NCBI RefSeq assembly: GCF_000011365.1
Contig: NC_004463.1
Coordinates: 992,001-1,056,000, forward strand
Reading direction: 5' to 3'
Source: Bradyrhizobium diazoefficiens USDA 110
GTDB lineage: Bacteria; Pseudomonadota; Alphaproteobacteria; Rhizobiales; Xanthobacteraceae
DNA: 64,000 bases
Below are positions 9,259-20,436 of this stretch, one piece after another. The stretch's first letter is position 1. The number at the start of each line of letters is the position of its first letter. The notes below the pieces were generated by a model. It saw only the letters and a program-made list of their open reading frames with translations, was not told where the DNA came from and did no database searches. A program made the position numbers and the translations under genes.

Positions 9259-9310
9259 CTTGAAAAGCCCGGCATCGGGCAAAGTTGTTCTCGGGCGACC
9301 CGCTTTCAAG
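9259..9310. promoter_or_regulatory. Nested inverted repeat between glnD and the ABC importer
   Basis: CTTGAAAAGC (9259-9268) is complementary, with one bulge, to GCTTTCAAG (9302-9310), and GCCCG-GCAT-CGGGC forms an inner stem. It occupies the divergent promoter region, so it could be an operator or a leader hairpin. No regulator can be assigned. Confidence 0.35.
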
Positions 9311-9380
9311 GGAGGGATTTTCTCGTTGACCTCTAGGTATAACTCATTGAAAAACAATGAAGTTTTTGAGGAGGGCGGGC

Positions 9381-10481
9381 ATGACCAAGGTGACACGACG
9401 CATTCTGCTGGTGGGCGCGATGGCGCTCGCCATGACCCCCGCGGCGCGGGCGGCCGATCCGCTCAAGGAAATCCGCATCGACTGGGCGACCTACAATCCG
9501 GTGTCGCTGGTGCTGAAGCAGAAGGGGCTGCTGGAGAAGGAGTTCGCCAAGGACGGCATCACCATCACCTGGGTGCAATCGGCCGGCTCCAACAAGGCGC
9601 TCGAATTCCTCAATGCCGGCTCGATCGATTTCGGCTCGACCGCGGGCTCGGCGGCGCTGGTGGAGAAGGAGTTCGCCAAGGACGGCATCACCATCACCTG
9701 GGTGCAATCGGCCGGCTCCAACAAGGCGCTCGAATTCCTCAATGCCGGCTCGATCGATTTCGGCTCGACCGCGGGCTCGGCGGCGCTGGTGGCGAAGATC
9801 AACGGCAACCCGATCAAGTCGATCTATGTCTATTCGCGTCCCGAATGGACCGCGCTGGTGACGGGCAAGGAGTCCAGGATCGCAAGCGTTGCGGATCTCA
9901 AGGGCAAGCGCGTCGCGGTGACGCGCGGCACCGATCCGCACATCTTCCTGGTGCGCGCGCTGCTTGGCGCCGGCCTCACCGAGAAGGACATCACGCCGGT
10001 GCTGCTCCAGCACGCCGACGGCAAGACCGCGCTGATCCGCGGCGATGTCGATGCCTGGGCCGGGCTCGATCCGATGATGGCGCAGGCCGAAGTGGAGGAG
10101 GGCGCCAAGCTGTTCTATCGCAAGGCGGACGCTAACACCTGGGGCATCCTCAATGTGCGCGAGCAGTTCCTGAAGGACTATCCGGACGTGGCCCGCCGCG
10201 TGCTCGCCACTTACGAAGAGGCGCGCAAATATTCGCTGGCGAACTATGACGAACTGAAGAAGACCTTCATCGCCGTGACGAAGCTTCCCGAGGCCGTCGT
10301 CGACAAGCAGCTCAAGGAGCGCACCGAGCTGACCCACAGCCGCATCGGCTCGCCCCAGCGCGAGTCGATCCTCGCCGCCGGCCTGGCGTTGCAGCAGGCG
10401 GGCGTCGTCGACGCCAAGGTTGACGTGAAGGCGACGCTGGATGCGCTGATCGACGACCAGATTCCGCTGCCGACGAATTAG
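9381..10481 (+). CDS. ABC transporter substrate-binding protein, aliphatic sulfonate/nitrate (SsuA) type, with internal 43-residue duplication
   Basis: The 366-residue protein has a signal peptide (MTKVTRRILLVGAMALAMTPAARA) and a NMT1/SsuA-like fold: WATYNPVSLVLKQKG, GSIDFGSTAGSAALV, LKGKRVAVTRGTDPH and DVDAWAGLDPMM. Residues 52-94 are repeated exactly at 95-137 by a perfect 129-bp tandem duplication; without it the protein would be about 323 residues, normal for the family. The duplicated unit covers a strand-helix-strand of the first lobe near the ligand cleft, so binding may be impaired. GAGGAGGG at 9368-9375 selects ATG 9381 over ATG 9357. Permease and ATPase genes follow, so it is the binding component of that importer. 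Confidence 0.9.
   Translation: MTKVTRRILLVGAMALAMTPAARAADPLKEIRIDWATYNPVSLVLKQKGLLEKEFAKDGITITWVQSAGSNKALEFLNAGSIDFGSTAGSAALVEKEFAKDGITITWVQSAGSNKALEFLNAGSIDFGSTAGSAALVAKINGNPIKSIYVYSRPEWTALVTGKESRIASVADLKGKRVAVTRGTDPHIFLVRALLGAGLTEKDITPVLLQHADGKTALIRGDVDAWAGLDPMMAQAEVEEGAKLFYRKADANTWGILNVREQFLKDYPDVARRVLATYEEARKYSLANYDELKKTFIAVTKLPEAVVDKQLKERTELTHSRIGSPQRESILAAGLALQQAGVVDAKVDVKATLDALIDDQIPLPTN
9534..9791 (+). repeat. Perfect 129-bp in-frame tandem duplication
   Basis: Copy 1 spans 9534-9662 and copy 2 spans 9663-9791. I compared them base by base and saw no difference; identity extends to 132 bp if the shared junction bases are counted. The unit is 43 codons, encoding EKEFAKDGITITWVQSAG onward to SAALV, so the reading frame is preserved. 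Confidence 0.95.
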
Positions 10482-10520
10482 TCGGCAGGAAGAGGCAGCC
10501 GCGCGTGCATCAAGCTCCGC

Positions 10521-10686
10521 CGTCGTCCCGGCCTAGTTGCGCAATTGCGCACGGGGGGCCGGGACCCATCACCACAGGGAGTGGTTGTTGCGCGAAGGCG
10601 GTCATTCCGAATCCCCGTAACCACTCCTCCCCGTGGTTATGGATCCCGGATCGGCGCGCGCTTGAGGCGCGCTTGTCCGGGACGAC
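10521..10686. repeat. Intergenic repeat, family B
   Basis: The element begins CGTCGTCCCGG and ends CCGGGACGACG, with GGGACCCAT near the left end and GGATCCCGGATCGGCGCGC inside. It separates the binding-protein gene from its permease gene (gap 10482-10736), and may create a terminator or an mRNA processing site within the operon. Nothing else is recognisable in this gap. Confidence 0.8.
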
Positions 10687-10736
10687 GGTCGTGGGTGTGG
10701 CGACACTGTTGCATTCCCTCACAAGACGCGCTTGCT

Positions 10737-11588
10737 ATGGCCATGATCTCCGACGCGCCTGCCTTGCAACGATCCTCTGAACCGGCCGAGGGCGCCGCCG
10801 CGCCCTCGCGCATCGCGCGTTACGCGCGGCCGGTGCTGGGTGTGCTGTTGCCGCTCGCGCTCGCGCTCGGCTGGGAGCTCGTGGTGTGGTCCGGCTGGTC
10901 CAACGGCCGGCTGGTGCCGCCGCCCTCGCGCGTCTTTGTCACCATCACTGACCTCGCCCGCTCCGGCGAGCTGGTCCGTCACATCGCCGCGACGCTGTGG
11001 CGTGTCGGCCTTGGCTTCGCGTTCGGAGTGGTCGCCGGCACGCTGCTCGGCGCGATTTCCGGCTATTGGTCGCTGGCGCGCCGGCTGCTCGATCCGACCG
11101 TGCAGGCGCTGCGCGCGATACCCTCGCTGGCCTGGGTGCCGCTGTTCATCCTCTGGCTCGGTATCTTCGAGACATCGAAGATCGCGCTGATCGCGGTCGG
11201 CGTGTTCTTCCCGGTCTATCTCGGCGTGATGGGTGCCATCCTCTCGGTCGATCGCAAGATCGTCGAGGTCGGGCGCACCTTCCGCCTCTCCGGCCCGGCG
11301 ATGATCCGCCGCATCCTCTTGCCCGCGGTGCTGCCGGCCTATGTGGTGTCCTTGCGCGTCGGCCTCGGTCTCGGCTGGATGTTCGTGGTGGCGGCCGAAT
11401 TGATCGGGGCGTCCGAAGGTCTCGGCTATCTCCTGCTCGACGGCCAGCAGCTCGGCAAGCCCGCGCAGATCCTCGCCGCGATCGTGATCTTCGCCATGCT
11501 CGGCAAGCTCACGGACTGGCTGATCGAGGTCGGGTCCGCGCCCTTCCTGCGCTGGCAGGACGGCTTCGGGCGTCCCAGGGGAGCGTAA
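10737..11588 (+). CDS. ABC transporter permease (SsuC/TauC type)
   Basis: A 283-residue inner-membrane protein of the BPD_transp_1 family with about six membrane segments, starting after a hydrophilic N-terminus (MAMISDAPALQRSSEP). The ATPase-coupling EAA-like loop is visible in VEVGRTFRLSGPAMIRRILLPAVLPAYVVSLRVGLGLGW. It would form the channel for sulfonate, nitrate or a similar small anion with the adjacent binding protein and ATPase. The frame is open upstream through the repeat, but ATG 10737 begins the conserved region; there is no strong ribosome-binding site. The ATPase gene starts 4 bp after its stop. Confidence 0.9.
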   Translation: MAMISDAPALQRSSEPAEGAAAPSRIARYARPVLGVLLPLALALGWELVVWSGWSNGRLVPPPSRVFVTITDLARSGELVRHIAATLWRVGLGFAFGVVAGTLLGAISGYWSLARRLLDPTVQALRAIPSLAWVPLFILWLGIFETSKIALIAVGVFFPVYLGVMGAILSVDRKIVEVGRTFRLSGPAMIRRILLPAVLPAYVVSLRVGLGLGWMFVVAAELIGASEGLGYLLLDGQQLGKPAQILAAIVIFAMLGKLTDWLIEVGSAPFLRWQDGFGRPRGA

Positions 11589-11592
11589 CGCG

Positions 11593-12378
11593 ATGCTCGC
11601 GCTCGACAGGGTCAGCAAGACCTATCCCAACGGCGTCGAGGCGCTGGCGCGTTTCTCGGCCGCGATCCGCCAAGGCGAGATCGTCGCCATCATCGGCGGC
11701 TCCGGCTGCGGCAAATCAACATTGCTGCGCGCCATCGCCGGCCTCGATCGCGCCAGCTCAGGCACGGTGACGCTCGACGACGAGGCGATCGCCTCGCCGC
11801 ATGCCAAGATCGGCATCATCTTCCAGGAGCCGCGGCTTTTGCCCTGGCTCGGCGTCGCCGACAATATCGGCTTTGGACTTGCCGATCTGCCCGCGGCCGA
11901 GCGGCGCGAGAAGGTGGCGCGCGCGCTCGCGCGCGTCGGGCTCGCCGACAAGGCGCAGGCCTGGCCGCGCGAGCTCTCCGGCGGGCAGGCGCAGCGCGTC
12001 GCGATCGCCCGCGCGCTGGTGCCGCAGCCCGAGGTGCTCTTGCTCGACGAGCCGTTCACCGCGCTCGACGCATTCACCCGCAGGGATCTCCAGGATCATC
12101 TGCTCGATCTCTGGGCCGACACGCGCCCGACCTTGATCCTCGTCACACATGACGTCGACGAGGCCGTGGTGCTGGCAGATCGCGTGCTGGTGATGCGGCC
12201 GCGGCCGGGCCGCCTGTTCGACCAGATCGAGATCAATCTGGGGCGGCCGCGCGACCGCAATTCGCCGCTGTTCGAGAACTTCAAGCGAAGTGTGCTGACG
12301 TCACTCGACCGTTCGCTCGACCGCAGCGTGCCCGACCGTGACGCAACCCAGGGTCCCGGTCAGGCCATGTGGTGGTGA
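11593..12378 (+). CDS. ABC transporter ATP-binding protein (SsuB/TauB type)
   Basis: This 261-residue ATPase has the Walker A motif GGSGCGKST, Q-loop in IIFQEPRLLPW, ABC signature LSGGQAQRV, Walker B VLLLDEPF and H-loop LVTHDVDEAV. It powers the importer formed with the products of 9381 and 10737. The gene order binding protein-permease-ATPase and the 4-bp gap to the permease gene indicate one transcription unit. The substrate is not defined by sequence: family members import alkanesulfonates, taurine, nitrate or pyrimidine precursors. Confidence 0.93.
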   Translation: MLALDRVSKTYPNGVEALARFSAAIRQGEIVAIIGGSGCGKSTLLRAIAGLDRASSGTVTLDDEAIASPHAKIGIIFQEPRLLPWLGVADNIGFGLADLPAAERREKVARALARVGLADKAQAWPRELSGGQAQRVAIARALVPQPEVLLLDEPFTALDAFTRRDLQDHLLDLWADTRPTLILVTHDVDEAVVLADRVLVMRPRPGRLFDQIEINLGRPRDRNSPLFENFKRSVLTSLDRSLDRSVPDRDATQGPGQAMWW

Positions 12379-12433
12379 CAATTTCTCCTCAAGCCGGTAC
12401 ATCGAGGGGCGATTTTTCCGGGAGAGAACGAAA

Positions 12434-12943
12434 ATGGACGCTGCCCAACTGCGCCAGATGCAGGCCCCGATCAAGGAACGCTACAAGACCGATCCCAAGA
12501 CCGCGCTGATCACGTTGAAGGCCAAGGGCTCGACCGACAGCGACGGCATCGCCTGCAAGGTCGAGACCGGCCGGGCTATCGCGCTTGCCGGCCTGCATCC
12601 GGCCACCGGCGGCTCCGGCCTCGAACTCTGCTCCGGCGACATGCTGCTCGAGGCGCTGGTTGCTTGCGCCGGCGTCACGCTGAAATCGGTTGCGACCGCG
12701 ATCGAGGTGCCGCTCAAGACCGGCAACGTCTATGCCGAGGGCGATCTCGATTTCCGCGGCACGCTCGGCGTCGACAAGGAGACGCCGGTCGGCTTCGCCG
12801 AGATCCGCCTCCGCTTCGAGGTCGACACGCCGGCGCCGCAGGACAAGCTCGATCTGCTGCTCAAGCTCACCGAGCGCTATTGCGTGGTCTACCAGACCAT
12901 CAAGAACGGCCCGAAGGTTTCGGTGTCGATGCAGCGGATGTGA
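12434..12943 (+). CDS. OsmC/Ohr-family peroxidase
   Basis: The 169-residue product has the OsmC fold with both redox cysteines: one in LLEALVACAGVTLKSVA and the second in ERYCVVYQTI. OsmC-family enzymes reduce organic hydroperoxides with the help of a dithiol reductant. The frame begins earlier, inside the ATPase gene, but ATG 12434 preceded by GGGAGAG gives the compact family length. It lies 55 bp after the ATPase gene and could be read through from the importer operon. Confidence 0.85.
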   Translation: MDAAQLRQMQAPIKERYKTDPKTALITLKAKGSTDSDGIACKVETGRAIALAGLHPATGGSGLELCSGDMLLEALVACAGVTLKSVATAIEVPLKTGNVYAEGDLDFRGTLGVDKETPVGFAEIRLRFEVDTPAPQDKLDLLLKLTERYCVVYQTIKNGPKVSVSMQRM

Positions 12944-12970
12944 GGCGCGAGAGTCGCTGCTCTACAATTG

Positions 12971-13153
12971 GTGTCGTTCCCGCGTAGGCGGGAACCCATA
13001 ACCCCAGGCCGTCGTGATTTCGGACGGTCGTAGCTCCAGCTCTCGAATCACAACGCCCTGTGGCTATGGATTCCGGGTTCGCGCTTCGCGCGCCCCGGAA
13101 TGACGGACAGAATGCCTTCCTTCCGGATCTGCGCTTCGCTTGTCCGGCACGAC
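12971..13153. repeat. Composite intergenic repeat (families A and B)
   Basis: It contains CGTTCCCGCGTAGGCGGGAACC, then GGATTCCGGGTTCGCGCTTCGCGCGCCCCGGAATGAC and finally CTTGTCCGGCACGAC, that is, pieces of two repeat families joined. It fills most of the gap between osmC and the membrane protein gene. Confidence 0.75.
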
Positions 13154-13163
13154 AAACAAAAAA

Positions 13164-13973
13164 ATGTCCCCCGAGCTCCACTTCATCCTCTTCCTGCTCC
13201 TGCGCATGGCGATCGCGGCGGCGTTCGTCGTGACGGCCTCGATCATCACCGAACGCTCGGGTCCGGTGATCGGTGCGCTGATCGCGACCCTGCCGGTCTC
13301 GGCCGGTCCGTCCTACGTCTTCCTCGCGATCGACCATGACGCCGCCTTCATCGCGCAGGGCGCGCTGGCGAGCCTGCCGGTGAACGCGGCGACCATCTTC
13401 ATGTGCCTCACCTATGTCGTGCTGTCGCAGCGGCACAATCTCGCGGTGAGTTGCGGCAGCGCCGTCGCGGTGTGGATCGGGCTGGCCTCGATCATCCGCC
13501 AGTTCGACTGGTCGCTCACCGCCGGGCTTGCCGCCAATCTGATCGCATTCGGCATCTGCATTCCGCTGCTCGCAGGCTATCGCCACGTGAAGATGCCGCT
13601 GGTGACGCGGCGCTGGTACGACGTCCCGATGCGGGCCGCGCTGGTCGCGACCCTCGTCGCCATCGTGGTCTCGACTTCCAGCTGGGTCGGCCCCCGTATC
13701 AGCGGCATCATCGCGCTGTATCCCGTGGTGTTCTCAAGCATGATGGTGATCCTGCATCCGCGCATCGGCGGCCCGCCGACCGCCGCCGTACTCGCAAACT
13801 CCGCCTGGGGCCTGCTCGGATTCGGAATGGCGGTCGCCGTCATGCACGTCGCGGTGGTGCAGTTCGGCCTGGCCGTCGGCTTGAGTCTTGCGCTCGGTAC
13901 CTGCGTCACCTGGAACCTGACGCTGTGGGGGATCGGCCGGCGCGCGATGCGCAAGGCTCGGCAGAAGCCGTGA
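13164..13973 (+). CDS. Conserved integral membrane protein, function unknown
   Basis: A 269-residue, highly hydrophobic protein with roughly eight to nine membrane helices, for example FILFLLLRMAIAAAFVV, AATIFMCLTYVVL, LAANLIAFGICIPLL, AALVATLVAIVVS and LGLSLALGT-like segments near the C-terminus, and a basic tail (RRAMRKARQKP). Its repeated Ser/Pro-containing loops (TERSGPVIGALIATLPVSAGP and WVGPRISGIIALYPVV) look like an internal duplication, suggesting a small transporter. I do not recognise the family with confidence. ATG 13164 is the first methionine beyond the repeat; no strong ribosome-binding site is visible. Confidence 0.7.
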   Translation: MSPELHFILFLLLRMAIAAAFVVTASIITERSGPVIGALIATLPVSAGPSYVFLAIDHDAAFIAQGALASLPVNAATIFMCLTYVVLSQRHNLAVSCGSAVAVWIGLASIIRQFDWSLTAGLAANLIAFGICIPLLAGYRHVKMPLVTRRWYDVPMRAALVATLVAIVVSTSSWVGPRISGIIALYPVVFSSMMVILHPRIGGPPTAAVLANSAWGLLGFGMAVAVMHVAVVQFGLAVGLSLALGTCVTWNLTLWGIGRRAMRKARQKP

Positions 13974-14361
13974 GACCACGGATGAACGCGAGATGACGTC
14001 GAAGACATATCTGCGGCTAGTTCATTCGAGCAATCAGCGCGGCGTCCCGCAAGCCGTTGAATGACAAATCTCATTTCAAATTCGGGCCGAGACCGCCGCG
14101 GGGCGCCGTGTGCACCGGCGATTTTCCCCGGCTGCTGCTTTCCGACATTTCTATTAGAACTTTGTTCGAGCTTTTCCCGTACGAATCAACTTGCATACCC
14201 GCGTCCGACACCGCCCGCGTATATTTTGGCGGATCTCTATTCAAGCGATCGGACCTGCGGGAACCGCTGATTGGAATACGGCATCGCTGCCGCGCGGTCA
14301 CATCCCCCTGGTTCCGACGGGCACGTCCCGATCGGTGTTATTTCGAGATGGAGATTCTTTG
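13974..14361. other. 388-bp intergenic region before the PAS chemoreceptor
   Basis: The stretch has lower GC than its surroundings (for example around 14150-14240) and no convincing gene; a 69-codon frame at 14061-14270 has no family resemblance or ribosome-binding site. It presumably contains the chemoreceptor promoter. I see no palindromic repeat of the families found in other gaps. Confidence 0.5.
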
Positions 14362-16038
14362 ATGTTTGGTCGCAACTCCCGCAGTGATGCAGACGCACAG
14401 CTCGCCGCGATCGGCCGGTCGCAGGCCGTGATCGAGTTTGCGATGGATGGCACGATTCTTACGGCCAACCAGAACTTCCTGAAGGCGCTCGGCTACTCCA
14501 TCGACGAGATCAAGGGGAAGAAGCACGCCATGTTCGTGCCGGCCGATCAGCGCGACAGCGCCGAATACAAGGCGTTCTGGGCGCAGCTCAACCGCGGCGA
14601 GCCGCAGGCCGCCGAATTCAAGCGAATTGCCAAGGGCGGCCGCGAGGTCTGGATCGAGGCGTCCTACAATCCGGTGCCCGACAATGCCGGCAAGCCGGTC
14701 AAGGTCGTGAAGATCGCGACCGACATCACCGCCAAGAAGGTCCGCGCCATGACGGAAGCCTCCAAGGTGTCCGCCATCAGCCGCGCCCAGGCCGTGATCG
14801 AGTTCAAGCTCGACGGTACCGTCGTCACGGCCAACGAGAATTTCTGCAAGGCGCTCGGCTATTCGCTGGCCGAGATCGAGGGCAAGCACCACAGCCTGTT
14901 CGTGGCTCAGTCCGAGCGTGACGGCGGCGCTTATCGCGAATTCTGGGCCGCGCTCAACCGCGGCGAATACCAGGCCGGCGAGTTCAAGCGCATCGGCAAG
15001 GGCGGTCGCGAGGTCTGGATCCTCGCCTCCTACAATCCCCTGCTCGACGAGAATGGCAAGCCGTTCGGCGTCGCCAAGTTCGCGACCGACATCACCGCGG
15101 AGAAGCTGAAGAACGCCGATCTCGCCGGTCAGATCGCGGCGATCGACAAGGCGCAGGCGGTGATCGAGTTCAACATGGACGGCACCATCATCACCGCCAA
15201 TGCCAACTTCCTCGGAACGCTCGGCTATTCACTCGCCGAGATCAAGGGCCATCATCACAGCATGTTCGTCGAGCCTGCCGAGCGCGACGGCGCGGCCTAT
15301 CGCGAGTTCTGGGCCGCGCTCAACCGCGGCCAGTACCAGGCGGCGGAATACAAGCGCATCGGCAAGGGCGGCAAGGAGGTCTATATTCAGGCCTCCTACA
15401 ACCCGATCCTCGATCTCAACGGCAAGCCGTTCAAGGTCGTGAAATATGCCACCGACACCACGAAGCAGGTGCTCGTCCGCATGGGCAACGAGCGTGTCCG
15501 CGGCATGATGGAATCGGTCGCCGCGGGTTCGGAGGAACTCAACGCCTCGGTGCGGGAGATTTCCGAGGCGATGACCAAGTCGCGCGAAACCGCGATGAGC
15601 GCGGTGGATCAGGTCGCCGCCGCCGACGCCCAGGCGCAGCGCCTCACCGAGGCCGCGCAGGCGATGAGCGGCATCGTCGAGATGATCAACAGCATCACCG
15701 GGCAGATCAACCTGCTCGCGCTCAACGCCACGATCGAATCCGCGCGCGCCGGCGAAGCCGGCCGCGGCTTTGCCGTGGTCGCCTCCGAGGTGAAGAGCCT
15801 CGCCAACCAGGCCAAGCAGGCGACCGACAAGATCGGCCAGGAGATCGGCAGCCTCAACGGCATCTCCGGCGACGTCGTCAGCGCGCTCGGCTCCATCAAG
15901 CAGGCGATCAACAATGTCAGCGAATACGTGACATCGACCGCCGCCGCCGTCGAGGAGCAGAGCACGGTCACGAACGAGATGTCGACCAGCATGCAGCGCG
16001 CCGCGGCGGAAGCGGCCGCGATCGCGGCGCGGGCGTAG
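14362..16038 (+). CDS. Soluble methyl-accepting chemotaxis protein with three PAS domains
   Basis: The 558-residue protein has no membrane segment. Three PAS domains repeat with a period near 122 residues (starting at about residues 17, 139 and 261; each begins with a variant of QAVIEF-DGT and contains [20 protein letters not shown] and REVWI-ASYNP), followed by a cytoplasmic signalling domain with the hairpin tip [27 protein letters not shown]. Such proteins sense redox or small molecules through PAS and control CheA. There is no CheR/CheB tethering pentapeptide, and the C-terminal helix bundle stops at [12 protein letters not shown] at 14351 precedes the ATG. No che genes lie nearby. Confidence 0.92.
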   Translation: MFGRNSRSDADAQLAAIGRSQAVIEFAMDGTILTANQNFLKALGYSIDEIKGKKHAMFVPADQRDSAEYKAFWAQLNRGEPQAAEFKRIAKGGREVWIEASYNPVPDNAGKPVKVVKIATDITAKKVRAMTEASKVSAISRAQAVIEFKLDGTVVTANENFCKALGYSLAEIEGKHHSLFVAQSERDGGAYREFWAALNRGEYQAGEFKRIGKGGREVWILASYNPLLDENGKPFGVAKFATDITAEKLKNADLAGQIAAIDKAQAVIEFNMDGTIITANANFLGTLGYSLAEIKGHHHSMFVEPAERDGAAYREFWAALNRGQYQAAEYKRIGKGGKEVYIQASYNPILDLNGKPFKVVKYATDTTKQVLVRMGNERVRGMMESVAAGSEELNASVREISEAMTKSRETAMSAVDQVAAADAQAQRLTEAAQAMSGIVEMINSITGQINLLALNATIESARAGEAGRGFAVVASEVKSLANQAKQATDKIGQEIGSLNGISGDVVSALGSIKQAINNVSEYVTSTAAAVEEQSTVTNEMSTSMQRAAAEAAAIAARA

Positions 16039-16047
16039 GGCAGTATC

Positions 16048-16147
16048 GTAGGGTGGGCAAAGGCGCGCGCACTTCGCGCGCCGTGCCCACCATCCATCCG
16101 CGAATTCGTCGTTGCATGGTGGGCACGCTACGCTTTGCCCACCCTAC
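16048..16147. repeat. Intergenic inverted repeat, family C
   Basis: Ends GTAGGGTGGGCAAAG and CTTTGCCCACCCTAC are complementary, with inner GCCCACCAT / ATGGTGGGC blocks also complementary. It lies between the convergent ends of the chemoreceptor gene and mutS, where the hairpin could stop transcription from both sides. Confidence 0.88.
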
Positions 16148-16154
16148 GGCGCCG

Positions 16155-18893
16155 TTACTGCTTCGGCAGCTTGGCCTTCAACGCATACAGTGCATCGAGC
16201 GCTTCGCGCGGAGACATCTCGTCGGGGTGCAGCGCCTTCACCGCGTCCATCAGCAGCTCCGCCTCGCTCGGCGGCGCGGCTTCCGCGGCGGCGCGTGAGG
16301 GCACGGCGAACAACGGCAGATCATCGGCGAGGGCCCGCGCGGTCTGGCCGCGATCCTGCGCCTCGAGTTTCGCCAGCACGGATTTGGCGCGCGTGATCAC
16401 GGCCGGCGGCAGGCCTGCGAGTTTTGCCACCTGGATGCCGTAGGAGCGGTCGGCCGAGCCCGGCAGCACCTCGTGCAGGAACACGACATTGCCCTGCCAC
16501 TCCTTGACGCGCACGGTGGCGTTGAACATCCGCGGCAGCTTGGCCGAGAGCGCGGTCAGCTCGTGATAATGCGTCGCGAACAGCGTGCGGCAGCGGTTGC
16601 TCTCGTGCAGATGCTCGATCGCGGCCCAGGCGATCGAGAGGCCGTCGAAGGTTGCCGTGCCGCGGCCGATCTCGTCGAGGATCACGAGCGCGCGCTCGCC
16701 GGCCTGGTTCAGGATCGCCGCGGTCTCGACCATCTCCACCATGAAGGTGGAGCGGCCGCGCGCGAGATCGTCGGCGGCGCCGACGCGCGAGAACAGGCGA
16801 TCGATGATGCCGATGCGGGCGCGCGTCGCCGGCACGAAGCTGCCGATCTGCGCCAGCAGTGCGATCAGCGCGTTCTGGCGCAGGAAGGTCGATTTACCAG
16901 CCATGTTGGGACCGGTCAGCAGCCAGAGCTGGCCGGACTTTTGCGCGGGCGCCGGCGAGAGATCGCAGGCATTGGCAATGAACGGCTCGCCGTTGCGCTT
17001 CAGGGCCTGCTCGACGACGGGATGACGGCCGGCTTCGATCGCAAAGCCGAGCGAGGAGTCCACTTCCGGCCGCACATAGTTCTCGTCGACTGCAAGCTTG
17101 GCCAGCGAAGTCGCAACATCGAGCAGCGCAAAGCCTTGCGCGGCGGCGCGCAGGTCGTCGCTGATCTCGAGCGCCTTGGCGCAGAGCCGCTCAAAGATCT
17201 CGAGCTCGAGGCCGAGCGCGCGGTCGCCGGCATTGGCGATCTTGGCTTCGATCTCGCCGAGCTCGGAGGTCGTGAAGCGGATCTGGCCCGCAAGCGTCTG
17301 GCGATGGATGAAGGTCGCGTTGAGCGGTGCCGACATCAGCTTGTCGCCATGCTGCGCGGTGACCTCGACGAAATAGCCGAGCACGTTGTTGTGCCGGATC
17401 TTGAGGCCTTTGACGCCGGTGTCGTCGGCGTAGCGCGCCTGCATCGAGGCCACCACGAGGCGCGAGGCGTCGCGCAGGTTCCGGGCTTCGTCGAGCGCGG
17501 GCTCATAGCCCTGGCGCACGAAGCCGCCGTCGCGCTTGATCAGCGGCAGTTGCTCGTCGAGCGCTGTCGCAAACTCGGCCGCGAGCTCGCGCGATGGTCG
17601 CGTCAAGGCCGCCATCACCGCCGCGATCTCCTGCGGCGGCTGGTCGAGTTCGCCGAGCCGCGCCAGCACCTGGTCGGCGGCGATGATGCCGTCGCGCAAG
17701 CCCGCGAGGTCGCGCGGTCCGCCGCGGCCGACCGAGAGACGGGCCAGCGCCCGCGACATGTCGGGCGCGCCGCGCAGGATGCTGCGGATGTCTTCGCGCG
17801 CGGCGGAATCGGCAACGAAGGCGCCGACCGCGTCGAGCCGCCGCGCGATCGCCGGCGCATCCGTCAGCGGCGCCGCCAGCCGCTGCGCCAGCAGGCGCGA
17901 GCCCGCCGAGGTCACGGTGCAGTCGATCGCATCGAGCAGGGAGCCGCGGCGCTCGCCGGCGAGCGTCCGCGTCAGCTCGAGATTGGCGCGCGTGGCCGGA
18001 TCGATCGCCATGGTCGCGCCCGAGGCTTCGCGCGCGGGCGGTGACAGTGGCGGGTGCCTGCCGACCTGGGTGCGGTCGACATAGGTGACGGCGGCGGAAG
18101 CGGCCGTCGCTTCGAGCCTGGTCAGCTGTGCCAGCCCGTCCATGGTCGCGACGGCAAAGTAGTCGCACAGCCGCTTCTCGGCGGTGGCGCCGTCGAAGAC
18201 GTCGCGGGTCAGCGGCGTCACCGCCGGCAATTCGCGCAAGGTCTGTCCGAGCTCGTTGTCATTGTAGAGCGCGTCGGTGACGATCGCCTCGTTCGGATTG
18301 ATCCGCGCCAGCGTTGCGGCGAGCTCGCCGCCCGAGCATTCCGTCACCATGAATTCGGCGGTCGAGATGTCGATCCATGCGAGCCCGAAGCGGTCGCCGC
18401 CGGTGGACGAGCGGGCGCGCGCGATCGCCAGCAGGTAATTGTTGGCGCGCGCATCGAGCAGCGTGTCCTCGGTCAGCGTGCCGGGCGTGACCAGCCGCAC
18501 CACGCCGCGGCGCACCACGCTCTTGTTGCCGCGCGCTTTCGCGGCGGCGGGATCCTCGGTCTGCTCGCAGACCGCGACCCGGTGGCCGGCCGAGATCAGG
18601 CGGTGCAGATAATCCTCGGCGCGCTCGACCGGAACGCCGCACATCGGGATGTCCGCGCCCTGGTGCTTGCCGCGCTTGGTCAGCACGATGCCGAGCGTCT
18701 TGGAGGCGATCTCGGCGTCCTCGAAGAACAATTCGTAGAAGTCGCCCATCCGGTAGAACAGCAGCAGGCCCTGATGCGCCGCCTTGATCTCCAGGTACTG
18801 TTCCATCATCGGCGTGACGCGCGCGGCGGCTTCCGCCTGCGGCGCGGGCGTTTCGTCGGGCGGCGGTACGGGTATCGGCTGTTGCATCGTCAT
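16155..18893 (-). CDS. mutS: DNA mismatch repair protein MutS
   Basis: The 912-residue product recognises base mismatches and small loops and recruits MutL. The mismatch-binding domain I carries the Phe-x-Glu motif in [15 protein letters not shown] near residue 50, followed by connector, lever and clamp domains. The C-terminal ATPase shows Walker [14 protein letters not shown], the FMVEM region and Walker [17 protein letters not shown], with the THYHEL segment after it. Length and order are standard. [12 protein letters not shown] at 18893 is the first in-frame methionine. It is divergent from pcaF. Confidence 0.97.
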
Positions 18894-19108
18894 GGGCGGC
18901 GCAACCTACAAAATTTCGTCCCGCGCTCCTATCGGTTTGGCCGGGGAAGGGAGGTTTTCCACGCTGTCCGCACTGCGGCATGCGTGGCAGGCGTGCACGC
19001 CCCTCGGAACACGCGCGTATCAGTCAATTGACCTGCCGCGGGCGCCCTCCTAAAACTCCGCCGGAATTGAAGAATTTGGCCGGACCGCGGCATTCAGGGA
19101 GAACAACG

Positions 19109-20317
<1,209 letters not shown>

Positions 20318-20335
20318 CGGGACGCTGCGCGTCCC

Positions 20336-20417
20336 GTCATCCCGGAGCCGCTCGTTAGAGCGGAATCCGGGATCTCGAGATTCCGGGTTCAGCCCTGTCG
20401 GGCTGCCCCGGAATGAC
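20336..20417. repeat. Intergenic palindromic repeat, family A
   Basis: Outer arms GTCATCCCGG and CCCCGGAATGAC, with an inner GGATCTCGAGATTCC palindrome as in the element at 2358. It occupies the gap between pcaF and the dioxygenase gene, and would form a strong hairpin in a common transcript. Confidence 0.82.
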
Positions 20418-20436
20418 GGGCGACCGGGAGGCAAGC

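Noticed and set aside
7429..9336. 635-codon open frame on the + strand
   Set aside because: It is antisense to glnD, whose domains are unmistakable; the Arg/Ala/Asp-rich translation is the usual shadow of GC-rich coding DNA.
14061..14270. 69-codon frame before the PAS chemoreceptor
   Set aside because: No ribosome-binding site, no family resemblance, and unusual composition; likely non-coding promoter DNA.
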